Source of the DNA: Acinetobacter sp. P8-3-8
GTDB lineage: Bacteria; Pseudomonadota; Gammaproteobacteria; Pseudomonadales; Moraxellaceae
Reading direction: 5' to 3'
Assembly: GCF_000214135.1 (NCBI RefSeq)
Contig: NZ_AFIE01000002.1
Location: forward strand, 1 to 64,000
DNA length: 64,000 nt
This document shows positions 1 through 9,118 of the stretch, piece after piece (position 1 is the first letter of the stretch; every line of letters starts with the position of its first letter). Position numbers and translations under genes: made by a program. The notes beneath the pieces are model-generated. The model was given only the letters and a program-made list of their open reading frames with translations, had not been told where the DNA came from and made no database searches.

Positions 1-25
1 CCCAGAGGGAGAAGGGACTCTCAAT
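1..25. repeat. Edge fragment of a CT/AG-rich intergenic repeat
   Basis: The window opens with a purine-rich stretch of GGGAGAAGGGA type. It resembles one arm of the CTCCC/GGGAG palindromes found further on at 11113, 26591-26742 and 28149. The other arm would lie outside the window, so this is only a guess from composition. Confidence 0.3.
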
Positions 26-50
26 ATTAATTTTCGATCATTTTTGATTC

Positions 51-179
51 TTACAAAACGTTCATTGTCAGATAAATAAAAATCAGGACAAAAATAAGTG
101 AAATAAACAATTGAAGCTTTGGATTGTTAGTACTGGTCATGGTTAATTCAAAGTTCAGTAAAGATTTAAAAATATTCAT
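51..179 (-). CDS. Possible small single-span membrane peptide
   Basis: A 42-residue open frame starts at an ATG preceded on its strand by a weak GAAGA purine stretch. The frame stays open upstream for 21 more codons, so the start is uncertain. The C-terminal half (about residues 22-40) is a run of L, I, F and V residues able to span a membrane once; the N-terminal half is polar. I do not recognise a family. The 190 bases to its right are AT-rich and without an obvious gene. It could be a genuine small membrane protein or a chance frame. Confidence 0.3.
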   Translation of the reverse strand: MNIFKSLLNFELTMTSTNNPKLQLFISLIFVLIFIYLTMNVL

Positions 180-434
180 CGCATTGTCTTCTTTATTGTA
201 AGTATTTAATCTGAGATTTAAGTTTATTAGATACTTCATCAAAAGGTATATGATTTTACAAATAAAGATGAAATTTTAGATTTATTATAAAATTAAGTAT
301 TGAGGAATATTGTTAGTACCGAGTTGTAATGCAAATTTGCGTTTTATTTTATGCGTTTCCCTCCTTCAGATGATCAAGATGCCAAGACATTAATGGACAT
401 GGCTTTGATCTAAATACGATGAATGCAATAAAAA

Positions 435-1085
435 CTAATCATATAAACGATAAATTCCCGTAAAACGTTCACAGCCTTTTTGTTCTGTTTTTATTGATAA
501 AATAGATTTTTGGAAATTGAGTTGATATTTACAATCATGTTCATTGTCTAAAATTTCACTCTTTTTTTCAGGTGTGGTATAGGCCAATAAGGTGAGTGTT
601 TGTGTATCATTACGATTATTGGGATTGCGATAGGCAATTCCTTCGATCTTAATACGGTCTTTGGTTAATTGATGAATTTGTAAATGTATCGGTTGCTTTG
701 AAATTTCACCATGCTCATATTTGATGAAATGTTGCGTTAAGCTTTGATTCATTGACGTGTAAAAGTTGAAGTCTTCTAAGCGGATGTCAATTTGTTGTTT
801 TAAGCAGTCTGTAGACTTACATTGATTCAAACGGTTTAGCCACAATTGATTGGTATCGTTGATCAGACGAACAGGGGCATCAGTGACGAGATAGGCTGTT
901 AAATATTTTTCATTTAACTGACTACGTAGATCTTTAAACTGTGTACTGCACAACTTCTTTAAAGTTGAGGAATTTTGCTGTTTGCAACTCGCAGGTAGGG
1001 CATAAACAGCAGATGTGCTGATACAGCTTAAAATGAGAGCAGATAAGAGGGGTTTAATTTGATTAAATTCTGTATTCAACAGCAT
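435..1085 (-). CDS. Secreted periplasmic protein with LprI-like N-terminal region
   Basis: The 216-residue product has a signal peptide with a hydrophobic stretch at about residues 12-28 and a likely cut after VYA29. The mature N-terminal part carries Cys34, Cys46, Cys89 and Cys94 around a Q-LWLN-R-QC core. This pattern is typical of LprI/DUF1311 proteins (Cys-rich helical periplasmic proteins, one of which inhibits lysozyme). The C-terminal half is beta-rich with two further cysteines, so up to three disulfides are possible. It is divergent from ispF, with about 100 bases between the starts. The LprI link is inferred from the Cys/Trp pattern and the function is unproven. Confidence 0.72.
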   Translation of the reverse strand: MLLNTEFNQIKPLLSALILSCISTSAVYALPASCKQQNSSTLKKLCSTQFKDLRSQLNEKYLTAYLVTDAPVRLINDTNQLWLNRLNQCKSTDCLKQQIDIRLEDFNFYTSMNQSLTQHFIKYEHGEISKQPIHLQIHQLTKDRIKIEGIAYRNPNNRNDTQTLTLLAYTTPEKKSEILDNEHDCKYQLNFQKSILSIKTEQKGCERFTGIYRLYD

Positions 1086-1186
1086 GATCGCTTATACTTT
1101 CACAATGTTTGCATACGTACTATAGCGAAATAGAAAGTACGAATACAAGATTTTTCAAACTAAAAAATTGCATAAAGGGGCTGAAA

Positions 1187-1678
1187 ATGATCATACCGAT
1201 TCGTATTGGGCAGGGAATGGATGTGCATGCTTTTGATGAAGGTGATTTTGTGACTTTAGCAGGTGTGCAAATTCCACATACGCATGGTTTAAAAGCACAT
1301 TCAGATGGCGATGTAGTGTTACATGCCTTATGTGATGCGTTGTTAGGTGCGCTGGCTTTGGGGGATATCGGACAGCATTTTCCAGACACAGATCCAGAGT
1401 TTAAAGGTGCAGATAGCCGTAAATTATTAAAACACGTTTATCAACTGATTTTAGATCGTGGTTATGTGTTGAATAATGCCGATATTACCGTGGCTTGTGA
1501 ACGTCCAAAATTAGCCAAACATAATTTGGAAATGCGTCAAAGTATTGCGGATGTGCTCAATGTAGATATTACCCAAATCAGTGTAAAAGCAACGACAACT
1601 GAAAAATTAGGCTTCACTGGACGTCAAGAAGGGATTTTATCTACGGCTACAGTGTTGATTACGCATCCGACGAAGTAA
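1187..1678 (+). CDS. ispF: 2-C-methyl-D-erythritol 2,4-cyclodiphosphate synthase
   Basis: IspF makes the cyclic diphosphate of the non-mevalonate (MEP) isoprenoid pathway from CDP-methylerythritol 2-phosphate, releasing CMP. The 163-residue product has the metal ligands Asp12, His14 and His46 in the order expected for the trimeric enzyme, the AHSDGD loop and the C-terminal [11 protein letters not shown] block. The ATG at 1187 follows an AAAGGGG ribosome site at 1174-1180. The frame is open further upstream, but that stretch is unlike IspF. The gene stands alone here, without ispD. Its pathway partner dxr lies at the other end of the window. Confidence 0.96.
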   Translation: MIIPIRIGQGMDVHAFDEGDFVTLAGVQIPHTHGLKAHSDGDVVLHALCDALLGALALGDIGQHFPDTDPEFKGADSRKLLKHVYQLILDRGYVLNNADITVACERPKLAKHNLEMRQSIADVLNVDITQISVKATTTEKLGFTGRQEGILSTATVLITHPTK

Positions 1679-1705
1679 AATTGATGATTTGATTATGCAC
1701 TGTAT

Positions 1706-1760
1706 CAGTTAAGCAAATTGAGCGAGTATTTTGAATAGATATCGTTTAATTGCTTAGCTG
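1706..1760. repeat. Inverted repeat downstream of ispF
   Basis: Arms at 1706-1716 and 1750-1760 (CAGTTAAGCAA / TTGCTTAGCTG) pair with one mismatch around a 33-base loop. No T-run follows, so it is not a classical terminator. It lies between the convergent ispF and the phosphatase-like gene and may act as a weak transcript end. Confidence 0.4.
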
Positions 1761-1844
1761 ATTATTTGAATGAATAGTGAGGCTTAGCTTTGAAATGTAA
1801 GCACTCACGATCAATAATGATGAATAAGAACAGAATAACAAAAA

Positions 1845-2393
1845 TCAAGAAAACTGATCAGCATTCATTAACGAATGTTGCAAATCTTCTGTTGCTTTAC
1901 GCCCTTGAAGCTGTAAACCGACTGCATGGATTAAGCCCGTCCATGTTTCATTCGGTTCCCAGATTTGATGCAGTAGCTCTTGTGCAGTAGGCATATCCAC
2001 ATCCATAAAATATTGACGATACAGATACATCAAACTACTTACACGCATATTTTTTGCACAGTGTAGCCAAACCATTTTTTCCTGAACTAAATGTGCAATC
2101 AAGTCTAAAATGAATAAACACTGATCATCAGCAGGAGTATCCCACAGAATCGGGATTTGAATATAGTTCAGTCCAAGCTCTGCGCAAATTTTATCCTCAC
2201 CAGCTAAATGTGGTTCAGCATCATTAAAGGCAAGATTGATAACAGTATCTACGCCATACGCCTTGATATGTTGGAATTGCTCTGCTGAAGGCTGTCCAGA
2301 CGTAAATAAATGTTCATGTATAAACTGGAAGTCTGGAATTCGGCTGAGTTCTTGTTCAAATTCGTTCATAGCATTCTTACAAAGTATTTTCAT
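1845..2393 (-). CDS. Protein-tyrosine-phosphatase-like (DUF442 type) protein
   Basis: The 182-residue soluble protein has the layout of small DUF442/dual-specificity phosphatases: a FTSGQPS start motif (30-36), a GVDTVINLAFNDAE strand (47-60), then a phosphate-binding loop. The loop reads HCAKNMRVS, so Cys112 and Arg117 are separated by four residues, where canonical tyrosine phosphatases have five (CX5R) with a central glycine. It may be a subfamily with its own loop or a pseudophosphatase. An internal ATG at 2369 is an alternative start. It is read leftward just after the DAHP synthase gene but is separated from it by a terminator. Confidence 0.75.
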   Translation of the reverse strand: MKILCKNAMNEFEQELSRIPDFQFIHEHLFTSGQPSAEQFQHIKAYGVDTVINLAFNDAEPHLAGEDKICAELGLNYIQIPILWDTPADDQCLFILDLIAHLVQEKMVWLHCAKNMRVSSLMYLYRQYFMDVDMPTAQELLHQIWEPNETWTGLIHAVGLQLQGRKATEDLQHSLMNADQFS

Positions 2394-2405
2394 TACATCA
2401 TAAAC

Positions 2406-2435
2406 AAAAACGCCATCTATGTAGATGGCGTTTTT
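2406..2435 (-). terminator. Rho-independent terminator after the DAHP synthase gene
   Basis: A stem of about ten pairs (AACGCCATCT / AGATGGCGTT) with a four-base loop is followed, on the minus strand, by a T-run from the A-tract at 2406-2410. A U-tract also follows on the other strand, so it may work in both directions. Confidence 0.9.
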
Positions 2436-2442
2436 AAATTAA

Positions 2443-3534
2443 TTAACGTTTTGGTAAAATTTCTTTAAGCGCTTCGTCCATTTCTAACAAGGCTTTTTCA
2501 GTGGTTTCCCAATCGATACAACCATCAGTAACTGACTTACCATATTCCAAATCAGCAAGATTTTCTGGAATATCTTGACGTCCGCCTTTGATATGGCTTT
2601 CAACCATAATACCAACAATAGATTTATTACCATCTAAAATTTGTTCAGTAATATTTTTCAATACTAAAGGTTGTAAGTACGGGTCTTTATTTGAATTGGC
2701 ATGACTAGTATCAATCATGATCTTGGTGCTTACTTTGGCTTTGGCTAAAGCATTTTCAGTTTCAGCAACAGAGCCTGCATCATAGTTTGGTTTGCCGTTA
2801 CCACCACGTAAAACAACGTGAGCATATGGGTTACCATTGGTACGAATGACAGAAACTTGTCCTTCGTTATTTAAACCCAAGAAGCTATGACCATGTTTTA
2901 CTGATTGCATTGCATTGGTTGCAACAGTTAAACCACCATCCGTACCATTTTTAAAGCCGACAGGTGAAGAAAGACCTGAAGACATTTCACGGTGCGTTTG
3001 GCTTTCAGTGGTACGTGCGCCAATCGCAGACCATGAAATCAAATCTTGATAATATTGTGGTGAGTTTGGATCAAGTGCTTCAGTTGCACATGGCAGACCC
3101 TTGTCATTCAACTCAAGTAAAAGTTTACGACCTAAACGCAAACCTTTTTCGATATTGAATGAATCATTCATATCAGGATCGTTAATTAAGCCTTTCCAAC
3201 CCACAGTTGTACGTGGCTTTTCAAAGTAAACACGCATGATGATATACAGTGTATCTTTTACTTTTTCACTTAACACTTTTAAGCGATCTGCATAATCATG
3301 TGCAGCAACAGGATCATGTATAGAACATGGACCAATCACAACAAATAAACGTTTGTCATTACCATCAAGAATATTACGCACCGTTTCACGGCCATGCAGT
3401 ACAGTTTGATAGGCATTTTCATTTAAAGGCAATTCAGCTTTAAGTTCAGCTGGAGTTACAAGTGTTTGAATGCTTTGTACATTCACATCATCAATATCTG
3501 ATTGAGTAATTGGAGTAGACTGTTGTGTATTCAT
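2443..3534 (-). CDS. aroF: 3-deoxy-7-phosphoheptulonate (DAHP) synthase, class I, AroF-like
   Basis: This enzyme catalyses the first shikimate-pathway step, joining phosphoenolpyruvate and erythrose 4-phosphate. The product is about 363 residues and shows the class I-alpha blocks VVIGPCSIHD, FEKPRTTVGWKGLI, GARTTESQTHRE and GFKNGTDG. The region NEGQVSVIRTNGNP followed by HVVLRGG matches the tyrosine-sensitive AroF of E. coli better than AroG, but feedback specificity is inferred only. I chose the ATG at 3534; a GTG at 3543 is in frame, and neither has a clear ribosome site. An inverted repeat lies in the upstream leader. tkt, further right, makes its erythrose 4-phosphate substrate. Confidence 0.95.
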   Translation of the reverse strand: MNTQQSTPITQSDIDDVNVQSIQTLVTPAELKAELPLNENAYQTVLHGRETVRNILDGNDKRLFVVIGPCSIHDPVAAHDYADRLKVLSEKVKDTLYIIMRVYFEKPRTTVGWKGLINDPDMNDSFNIEKGLRLGRKLLLELNDKGLPCATEALDPNSPQYYQDLISWSAIGARTTESQTHREMSSGLSSPVGFKNGTDGGLTVATNAMQSVKHGHSFLGLNNEGQVSVIRTNGNPYAHVVLRGGNGKPNYDAGSVAETENALAKAKVSTKIMIDTSHANSNKDPYLQPLVLKNITEQILDGNKSIVGIMVESHIKGGRQDIPENLADLEYGKSVTDGCIDWETTEKALLEMDEALKEILPKR

Positions 3535-3589
3535 TGCCGTCACTGGGTATTAGATCATACAAAAGTATTTTTAGTTTCCTGAATATAAC

Positions 3590-3646
3590 ATGAATTGAGC
3601 GAAGTTTTGTTATAAATAAATCATTAAAACTTTACGATCAATTCAT
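3590..3646 (-). promoter_or_regulatory. Inverted repeat in the leader of the DAHP synthase gene
   Basis: Arms ATGAATTGAGCG (3590-3601) and CGATCAATTCAT (3635-3646) pair at 11 of 12 positions around a 33-base AT-rich loop. The repeat begins 56 bases upstream of the start codon. It could be an operator, a leader hairpin, or the tail structure of the TauE-side region; no function is shown. Confidence 0.4.
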
Positions 3647-3675
3647 AAAATTCAGTTATGAGTTAAACCTGCGAA

Positions 3676-4554
3676 TTAACCTAAATGCTGTTGTTGTACG
3701 TGTACAACCATCGCAGTTTGTGGTTTTTCTACAGGTTTGCTTTTTACAGGATTCAAAATAAAGTTGATACCCAATGCAAATAAGGTAATGCCCAATATTT
3801 TACGAATCATTTTTTCAGGTAAGCGAGAGCTAATCAAAGTACCGATAATAATGGCTGGAATTGAACCCACCAATAACCATCCCAGTAAATGAAAATCGAC
3901 ATTACCTGAAGTCATGTGTGCAAAGCCTGCAACAGAAGTGAGTAAAACTGCATGCACCACGTCTGAACCAATAATGCGAATCATAGGTAAGTTTGGAAAC
4001 ATGAGAATCAATGCCATGATTCCAAATGCGCCTGCGCCTACAGAGGAAAGTGTTACGAATACACCCAAAACGATCCCCATAATCACGACATAAGGGCGTT
4101 TGCCTTCAATCGTGAAATTATTGGTTTCATGGAAATCATGTTTTTCTGCACGAAATTTTGCAAAGAATTTTTCAATTTGTGCACGGAACATAATTGAAAG
4201 ACCTGTCAGCGTCAGCATAAAGCCTAACACCATGGTCAATACGGCTTTGTAATGGGTTGAACCGCTTAAATAGGTTTCTAAAGCCCAATGAGTCGCAAAT
4301 GATGCAGGAATACTACCCGCAGCGAGCCATAAAACAATGGGCCAAACAATATTCAATTTTTTAGCATGAACTAAAGAACCACAAAATTTTGAAATCGCAG
4401 CGTAGAGCAGGTCAGTACCAATCGCAATATGTGGCTCTATTCGAAATAAACTAATGAGAATAGGGGTCATTAAAGAACCGCCACCAACACCAGTAATACC
4501 TACGCAGAAACCAACGAGAACACCAGCTAAAATAAACTCAACAGGACCAACCAT
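3676..4554 (-). CDS. TauE/SafE-family sulfite exporter-like membrane protein
   Basis: The 292-residue protein has about eight hydrophobic segments in the two-fold arrangement of TauE/SafE (formerly DUF81) permeases. The N-terminal GFCVGITGVGGGSLMTPIL motif is diagnostic and is echoed in the second half by the TLSSVGAGAFG stretch. Members of the family export sulfite, sulfoacetate or other organic anions, but the substrate cannot be told from sequence. The gene lies upstream of the DAHP synthase gene on the same strand with about 130 bases between, and is probably transcribed separately. The C-terminus ends in a short hydrophilic tail. Confidence 0.88.
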   Translation of the reverse strand: MVGPVEFILAGVLVGFCVGITGVGGGSLMTPILISLFRIEPHIAIGTDLLYAAISKFCGSLVHAKKLNIVWPIVLWLAAGSIPASFATHWALETYLSGSTHYKAVLTMVLGFMLTLTGLSIMFRAQIEKFFAKFRAEKHDFHETNNFTIEGKRPYVVIMGIVLGVFVTLSSVGAGAFGIMALILMFPNLPMIRIIGSDVVHAVLLTSVAGFAHMTSGNVDFHLLGWLLVGSIPAIIIGTLISSRLPEKMIRKILGITLFALGINFILNPVKSKPVEKPQTAMVVHVQQQHLG

Positions 4555-4739
4555 GACTTTAGTGCCAAATATCAGAAAACAGGCATATCTTATGACTTTT
4601 TGATATAAGTAGTTGTCTTGATTATTGATTTACTTATTCTAAAAAATGCTAAAGTGATTTTAAATTGATGCTTTGAAAATATCTATTTATATCTGATTGA
4701 TAATATAGATGTTTTTATATCTTTTGAGCTGAATTAGAT

Positions 4740-5027
4740 TTAAGACTTTATTTTTGGCTTTAAATCATTGACCGATAAAACTAAGCCAAAAATAAGAGGT
4801 GTGGAAAATAGACACAAGGCTACAACCGCAATGCTATTTCCAAAATAATGACTCAAGCAATTGAATGCGATGAATATTAAAATCAATGCAAGATAGCGAA
4901 TGGTTCTGACATGCTTGGCTAGGATTGCCCATTTAGAATTTAAGGTTTTCTGAATTCGTCTGCTACTGACCAAATATAGACAATAACTCGCAATAAGAAT
5001 CAATCCAAAAGCCATGATTAAAATCAT
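4740..5027 (-). CDS. Small membrane protein of the siderophore operon (DUF3325-like)
   Basis: The 95-residue protein has three hydrophobic segments (about 2-18, 43-60, 65-84) separated by a basic loop (SSRRIQKTLNSK). Size, topology and position match DUF3325 proteins, which accompany PepSY proteins and TonB receptors in iron-uptake operons; family membership is an inference from these. Its start overlaps the end of the PepSY gene by four bases (ATGA), so translation is probably coupled. It is the last gene of the leftward iron operon. Confidence 0.65.
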   Translation of the reverse strand: MILIMAFGLILIASYCLYLVSSRRIQKTLNSKWAILAKHVRTIRYLALILIFIAFNCLSHYFGNSIAVVALCLFSTPLIFGLVLSVNDLKPKIKS

Positions 5028-6598
5028 TCTACAGACTCCGAAACAGGGGATTTGATTCGATTCTTTGCTAATTTTTGCTGAATCTTGGTTGTTGCTTTTT
5101 GTTGTATTGGAACTATTTTATGATGTAAAAAGATAGCCAATACCGCAAACAATAAAATCATTAAATCAACACGTAGAAATGCCCAATACTGTTGTATGGA
5201 ATTTACATAGTGATTTGAAATTAAATAATAAAGATTAAAAATAGGTAATGCTAAAGCCAAACCAATAAACAGTTTAAGCTGAGATTTCCATAAATATTGT
5301 TGTGGTGTTATTAATACAAATAGGAAACTCATTAACCAAACAATAAAAAAACTATAGATTTCGTAATTTGGACCGTCAGTTTGTATTTGAACGAGTCTAT
5401 TCACATACAAATAGCTTAGCATTGCAATCGGCAGCCCAATGATTGCAGCCGTATTTAAACGGTTAACTAAGTAATGTCCAAAGTGAAAACGATGGGTTTT
5501 ATTTTGAATTTGACGCTTTAAACTCCACAATAATAAACCAGAGGCAATCATGGCACAGCCTAAAACACCTGAAAAAAAGAAAGCTAAACGTAAGATTGGT
5601 TGGGCAAAATGCGCCATATGCAGACCATAAACACCCGCATTTAATGTTGCAATTGCACTGTGATTACGAGTGTCGCCCAATAACGTTCCATCTTGTGCAT
5701 TAAAACTGAGTTGAGCTTGATTACGAGTTATAGATTGATCTTTAAGTTCCGTGATCGTCAGTTGAGCTTGCTGGGTATTCGGCTGTTTAACTGTAATATT
5801 GTCAATTTCAGAATTTCCCCACTTTTGTTGCGTTTGCTTCAAGAAATAATCGATAGGCAACATGTGAGCTTTATTGACACTATCTCCATTTGAAGTCGTT
5901 GAAACAGTTCTAATTTCTTCAAAATATTGAAATGGATGATCGGGATACAGCTTTTTCATACCCGCAGGAAAAATAATGTAAAAGAAAATGGCTAAACCTG
6001 TAAAAGTGACCGTTAAAAAGAACGGCAAAGCCAATACCGCAGAAATATTATGAAAATCTAAATAAGAACGTTGCCCTTTAAATGCTCTTAATGTAAAGAA
6101 ATCAGTAAAGATTTTTTTGTGGGTAATAATCCCAGAAATTAGGGTAATAAACATGACTAAAGCAGCAAGGGTAACAATCAGCCGCCCAATAAAATAAGGC
6201 ATGCCATACAGTTGATAATGGAAACTATAGAAAAAATCACCACCTTGCGTTGCAGACAAATTCAGTTCTTTGCCTGTATTGGCATCTAAGGTTTTATTTT
6301 CATAACCACCATCCGCTTTTTGCCAATAGATTTTATTAACAGGAGTATTCGCATTGGCAACGCCGATATACCAGCTTTTGGCATCGGCTGCATTGGTTTG
6401 TAAATAGTCAAAAGCTGTGCGAACAGCGGTATCTTGTTGAATTTGAATACTTGCAAACTGAGGTTGCATCCATGTGCTGATTTCGTGGCGATAATAGGTG
6501 ACAGATCCAGTAATAAATATTGCCAGTAAAAGCCAACCCAAAAGTAGTCCAATCCATGAGTGTAACCATGCCATAGATTGGCGAACAGACTTAAACAT
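5024..6598 (-). CDS. PepSY-associated TM-helix membrane protein (iron operon)
   Basis: The 524-residue inner-membrane protein starts with an amphipathic segment and a TM helix (about 10-35, with WLHSWIGLLLGWLL), followed by a periplasmic PepSY-type domain. A helix pair follows around residues 140-215, then a second periplasmic region to about 330, and several C-terminal helices. This is the PepSY-TM layout of proteins next to siderophore receptors. Some relatives reduce ferric siderophores in the periplasm, which would fit here but is not shown. It begins three bases after the stop of the DUF3649-like gene and overlaps the next gene by four bases. Confidence 0.85.
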   Translation of the reverse strand: MFKSVRQSMAWLHSWIGLLLGWLLLAIFITGSVTYYRHEISTWMQPQFASIQIQQDTAVRTAFDYLQTNAADAKSWYIGVANANTPVNKIYWQKADGGYENKTLDANTGKELNLSATQGGDFFYSFHYQLYGMPYFIGRLIVTLAALVMFITLISGIITHKKIFTDFFTLRAFKGQRSYLDFHNISAVLALPFFLTVTFTGLAIFFYIIFPAGMKKLYPDHPFQYFEEIRTVSTTSNGDSVNKAHMLPIDYFLKQTQQKWGNSEIDNITVKQPNTQQAQLTITELKDQSITRNQAQLSFNAQDGTLLGDTRNHSAIATLNAGVYGLHMAHFAQPILRLAFFFSGVLGCAMIASGLLLWSLKRQIQNKTHRFHFGHYLVNRLNTAAIIGLPIAMLSYLYVNRLVQIQTDGPNYEIYSFFIVWLMSFLFVLITPQQYLWKSQLKLFIGLALALPIFNLYYLISNHYVNSIQQYWAFLRVDLMILLFAVLAIFLHHKIVPIQQKATTKIQQKLAKNRIKSPVSESVE

Positions 6599-6601
6599 GG
6601 C

Positions 6602-6880
6602 TTAACCTACTAACTTCGAAAGTAAAAACAACATCGACAACAACGACAAAATAATGGTGGAGAGTTTTCTCAAAGATTGAATACAAAAGCTAAAAATCAC
6701 AAAAATAATATAGAAAATAAGCGCTGAAAATGCCGCCAAATAAATAGATTCTGCTTTTGCAAAATAAGGATAAAATAAATCTGTTAATGATAAAGACAAT
6801 AAATAGCTACAAATATACCCAATACCAAAAGCAAGGATAAAACGGTATAAGACTGATAATGGGTATTGAATTTTATGCAT
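6602..6880 (-). CDS. Small membrane protein of the siderophore operon (DUF3649-like)
   Basis: The 92-residue protein has three strongly hydrophobic segments and little else. DUF3649 proteins of this size sit between TonB receptors and PepSY proteins in pseudomonads and relatives, and the context here is the same. It lies 65 bases downstream of the receptor gene and three bases upstream of the PepSY gene, consistent with one transcript. Family membership is inferred from size, topology and context. Confidence 0.65.
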   Translation of the reverse strand: MHKIQYPLSVLYRFILAFGIGYICSYLLSLSLTDLFYPYFAKAESIYLAAFSALIFYIIFVIFSFCIQSLRKLSTIILSLLSMLFLLSKLVG

Positions 6881-6945
6881 AACAAGACCATTTCATCCCG
6901 AAAGAAATGCCCTAAACTTTATAGATCGTTTAAGGCGCTATTCAA

Positions 6946-9105
6946 TCAATATTTAAATTTTAAAGCAACATTATAGTTGGCTGGTGCACCATAAAAACCT
7001 TGAGCATCTGGAAAATTAAACAAATATTTTTCATCTGTAATATTGTTTGCATTTGCTTGCAGTGTCAGATTTTTATTGACTTCATAACTCGCCATAACAT
7101 TGACGAGGGCATAAGCATCTTGTTGGATAATTCCAGCTTTTTGCGTCACTATGCCATTACTTGCTGTTTCAGCAACATCTAGATAAGTTTTATCTTGCCA
7201 TTGAACACCTAAACCGAGTTTTAATTTAGGTAATTGTGGAACTTGATAAGTGGTTAATAGGTTAAAAGACTGTGTTGGATTGAAAGTACGAGCATCGCTA
7301 CCATTGATTAAATCTTTTAAGCTCAATAAGGTATAACCAAAACTTAGGTTGAGATTATCTGTAAGTTGTCCTGCAAGACCGAACTCATAACCTTGTGAAC
7401 GTAAATCACTGACTTGAGTTTTACGCAAGGTCGGTAAACCATCAGAGTTGCGTAATGGATAATTGCTTTCTTCTGTGCGGAAAACGGCCATTGTTGCTGT
7501 TAATTTATCATCTAACCATGAACTTTTTATCCCAATCTCATAGCTTTCGCCTTCAATCGGTTTATTGATACTTCCATCAATCGCTTTAGTGGTTTGTGGA
7601 CGGAAAATAGAGGTATAACTCATATAACCTGTATATTCAGGCGTGAAATTATAAGTTAAGCCTGCATAAGGTAAGACCTTGTCTTCATCATAAATAGTAT
7701 CTGTACCATAGCTAGAGCCTTTACTTTCAGCTTGAACATAATTCGCACCTAAAAGCATTTTCAAATCATCATTTAAATGCAAACGAGTTGCTGCATAATA
7801 ACTTTGATTCTTCTGCTTCATATGCATTTCACCACTTGTTTTGGAGAAATCCCAAGTGGGTTCAGCCGCTGTCCAACTGGCTAAGTCAGTGGTTAAATGA
7901 TTTGCATAGCTGCCACCATAGCCTAATTCATTGCTATTATTTTCAGACCATGAATAACCAAAAGTGGCTTCATGGCGTTGTCCGAATAATGGGTATGTCC
8001 CTTGCACGTTGATATTGGCTTGACGAGCTTTATTGTCATCAACATAAATACCTGGCCATAAGTACACACCTGAAGTCCCATCAGCACCCGGATTGCCCGA
8101 TAAAAACAGCAGTTTTGAATTACGATCAGTTTGTTTTTCGTCATAAGACAATTTTGCGACCCAATCACCGCCTAGTTTTTGTTGCAATTCAGCGAAATAG
8201 TTTTTGATATTGGTGTCCCAATAGGTCCAATCAGGGCTGTAGTTGTAGTCTCGTGAATAATGGAGTTGTTCACCCTCAGTATTGATCAGTGGATTTGCGC
8301 CCCAGTTATTACCATTCGATTTATTGTTGGTTTCGGTATAACCAGCGGTGAACATAGTTGAATCGGTGAGATCCGCTTCAATTACAGCACCAAAACCATT
8401 TTTCTCAAGTGAATAGTTGTCTAAATAACTGTCACCTGTTTGTTGGTAGCCGAATACACGACCACGAATTCGACCATCTTGACTTAGTGCAGAAGATGCA
8501 TCGGCTTCATAACGCTGCGTATTCCAAGAACCATAACTTGCATTAAAAGAAGCCTGTAGGTCTTGAGTAGGGCGTTTACGAATCATATTAATAGTTGCAC
8601 TTGGATCACCCACACCATTATTTAAAGCATCGGCACCTTTAACAACTTCAATTCGGTCAAACAGGAAACTATCAGGATTATCATTGTTATAGTTATAACT
8701 CTCTAAAGGAAAACCAACACCATCGACTAAAACATTTGAGATTTCAAAACCACGTGCAAGGTAAGAGCTTCGGTCTGTTTCTTGGTTACTGACAATGACG
8801 CCCGGTACATTACGTAATACCTCACGGGTACTATTCAATGCAAAATCATCTAATTGCTGACGAGTGACAACATTGACTGTTTGCGGTGTTTCTTTGAGTG
8901 GAATATTGAGTTTAGTTGCACTAGAAGATTGTTGAACAATATATGCTTTAGATTGTTCAGAACTTTGTGCAGATTGATCAGCATTTGCTGCTACAGTGAT
9001 TGTTGCTAAAGTTTGCACATCTTCTGCAAAACTGTATTGCGTACTAAAAATTGCGAGTGTGATGAGAGAAAGTTTAAAACGGTGTGTAGGGAGAGCGTTG
9101 AACAT
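6946..9105 (-). CDS. TonB-dependent ferric-siderophore receptor
   Basis: The 719-residue outer-membrane receptor has a signal peptide (cut after about YSFA), a TonB-box-like segment TLATITV soon after it, and a plug domain with the block ALNNGVGDPSATINMIRKRPT split across about residues 160-185. A 22-strand barrel follows and ends in the aromatic YNVALKFKY. No N-terminal signalling (STN) domain is present, so it is a plain receptor and not a FpvA/FecA-type transducer. The plug resembles FhuE/FoxA hydroxamate receptors; the ligand is unknown. The ATG at 9105 is preferred over the in-frame TTG at 9117. A Fur-type box lies 14 bases upstream. Confidence 0.93.
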   Translation of the reverse strand: MFNALPTHRFKLSLITLAIFSTQYSFAEDVQTLATITVAANADQSAQSSEQSKAYIVQQSSSATKLNIPLKETPQTVNVVTRQQLDDFALNSTREVLRNVPGVIVSNQETDRSSYLARGFEISNVLVDGVGFPLESYNYNNDNPDSFLFDRIEVVKGADALNNGVGDPSATINMIRKRPTQDLQASFNASYGSWNTQRYEADASSALSQDGRIRGRVFGYQQTGDSYLDNYSLEKNGFGAVIEADLTDSTMFTAGYTETNNKSNGNNWGANPLINTEGEQLHYSRDYNYSPDWTYWDTNIKNYFAELQQKLGGDWVAKLSYDEKQTDRNSKLLFLSGNPGADGTSGVYLWPGIYVDDNKARQANINVQGTYPLFGQRHEATFGYSWSENNSNELGYGGSYANHLTTDLASWTAAEPTWDFSKTSGEMHMKQKNQSYYAATRLHLNDDLKMLLGANYVQAESKGSSYGTDTIYDEDKVLPYAGLTYNFTPEYTGYMSYTSIFRPQTTKAIDGSINKPIEGESYEIGIKSSWLDDKLTATMAVFRTEESNYPLRNSDGLPTLRKTQVSDLRSQGYEFGLAGQLTDNLNLSFGYTLLSLKDLINGSDARTFNPTQSFNLLTTYQVPQLPKLKLGLGVQWQDKTYLDVAETASNGIVTQKAGIIQQDAYALVNVMASYEVNKNLTLQANANNITDEKYLFNFPDAQGFYGAPANYNVALKFKY

Positions 9106-9118
9106 TGATAAATACAAA

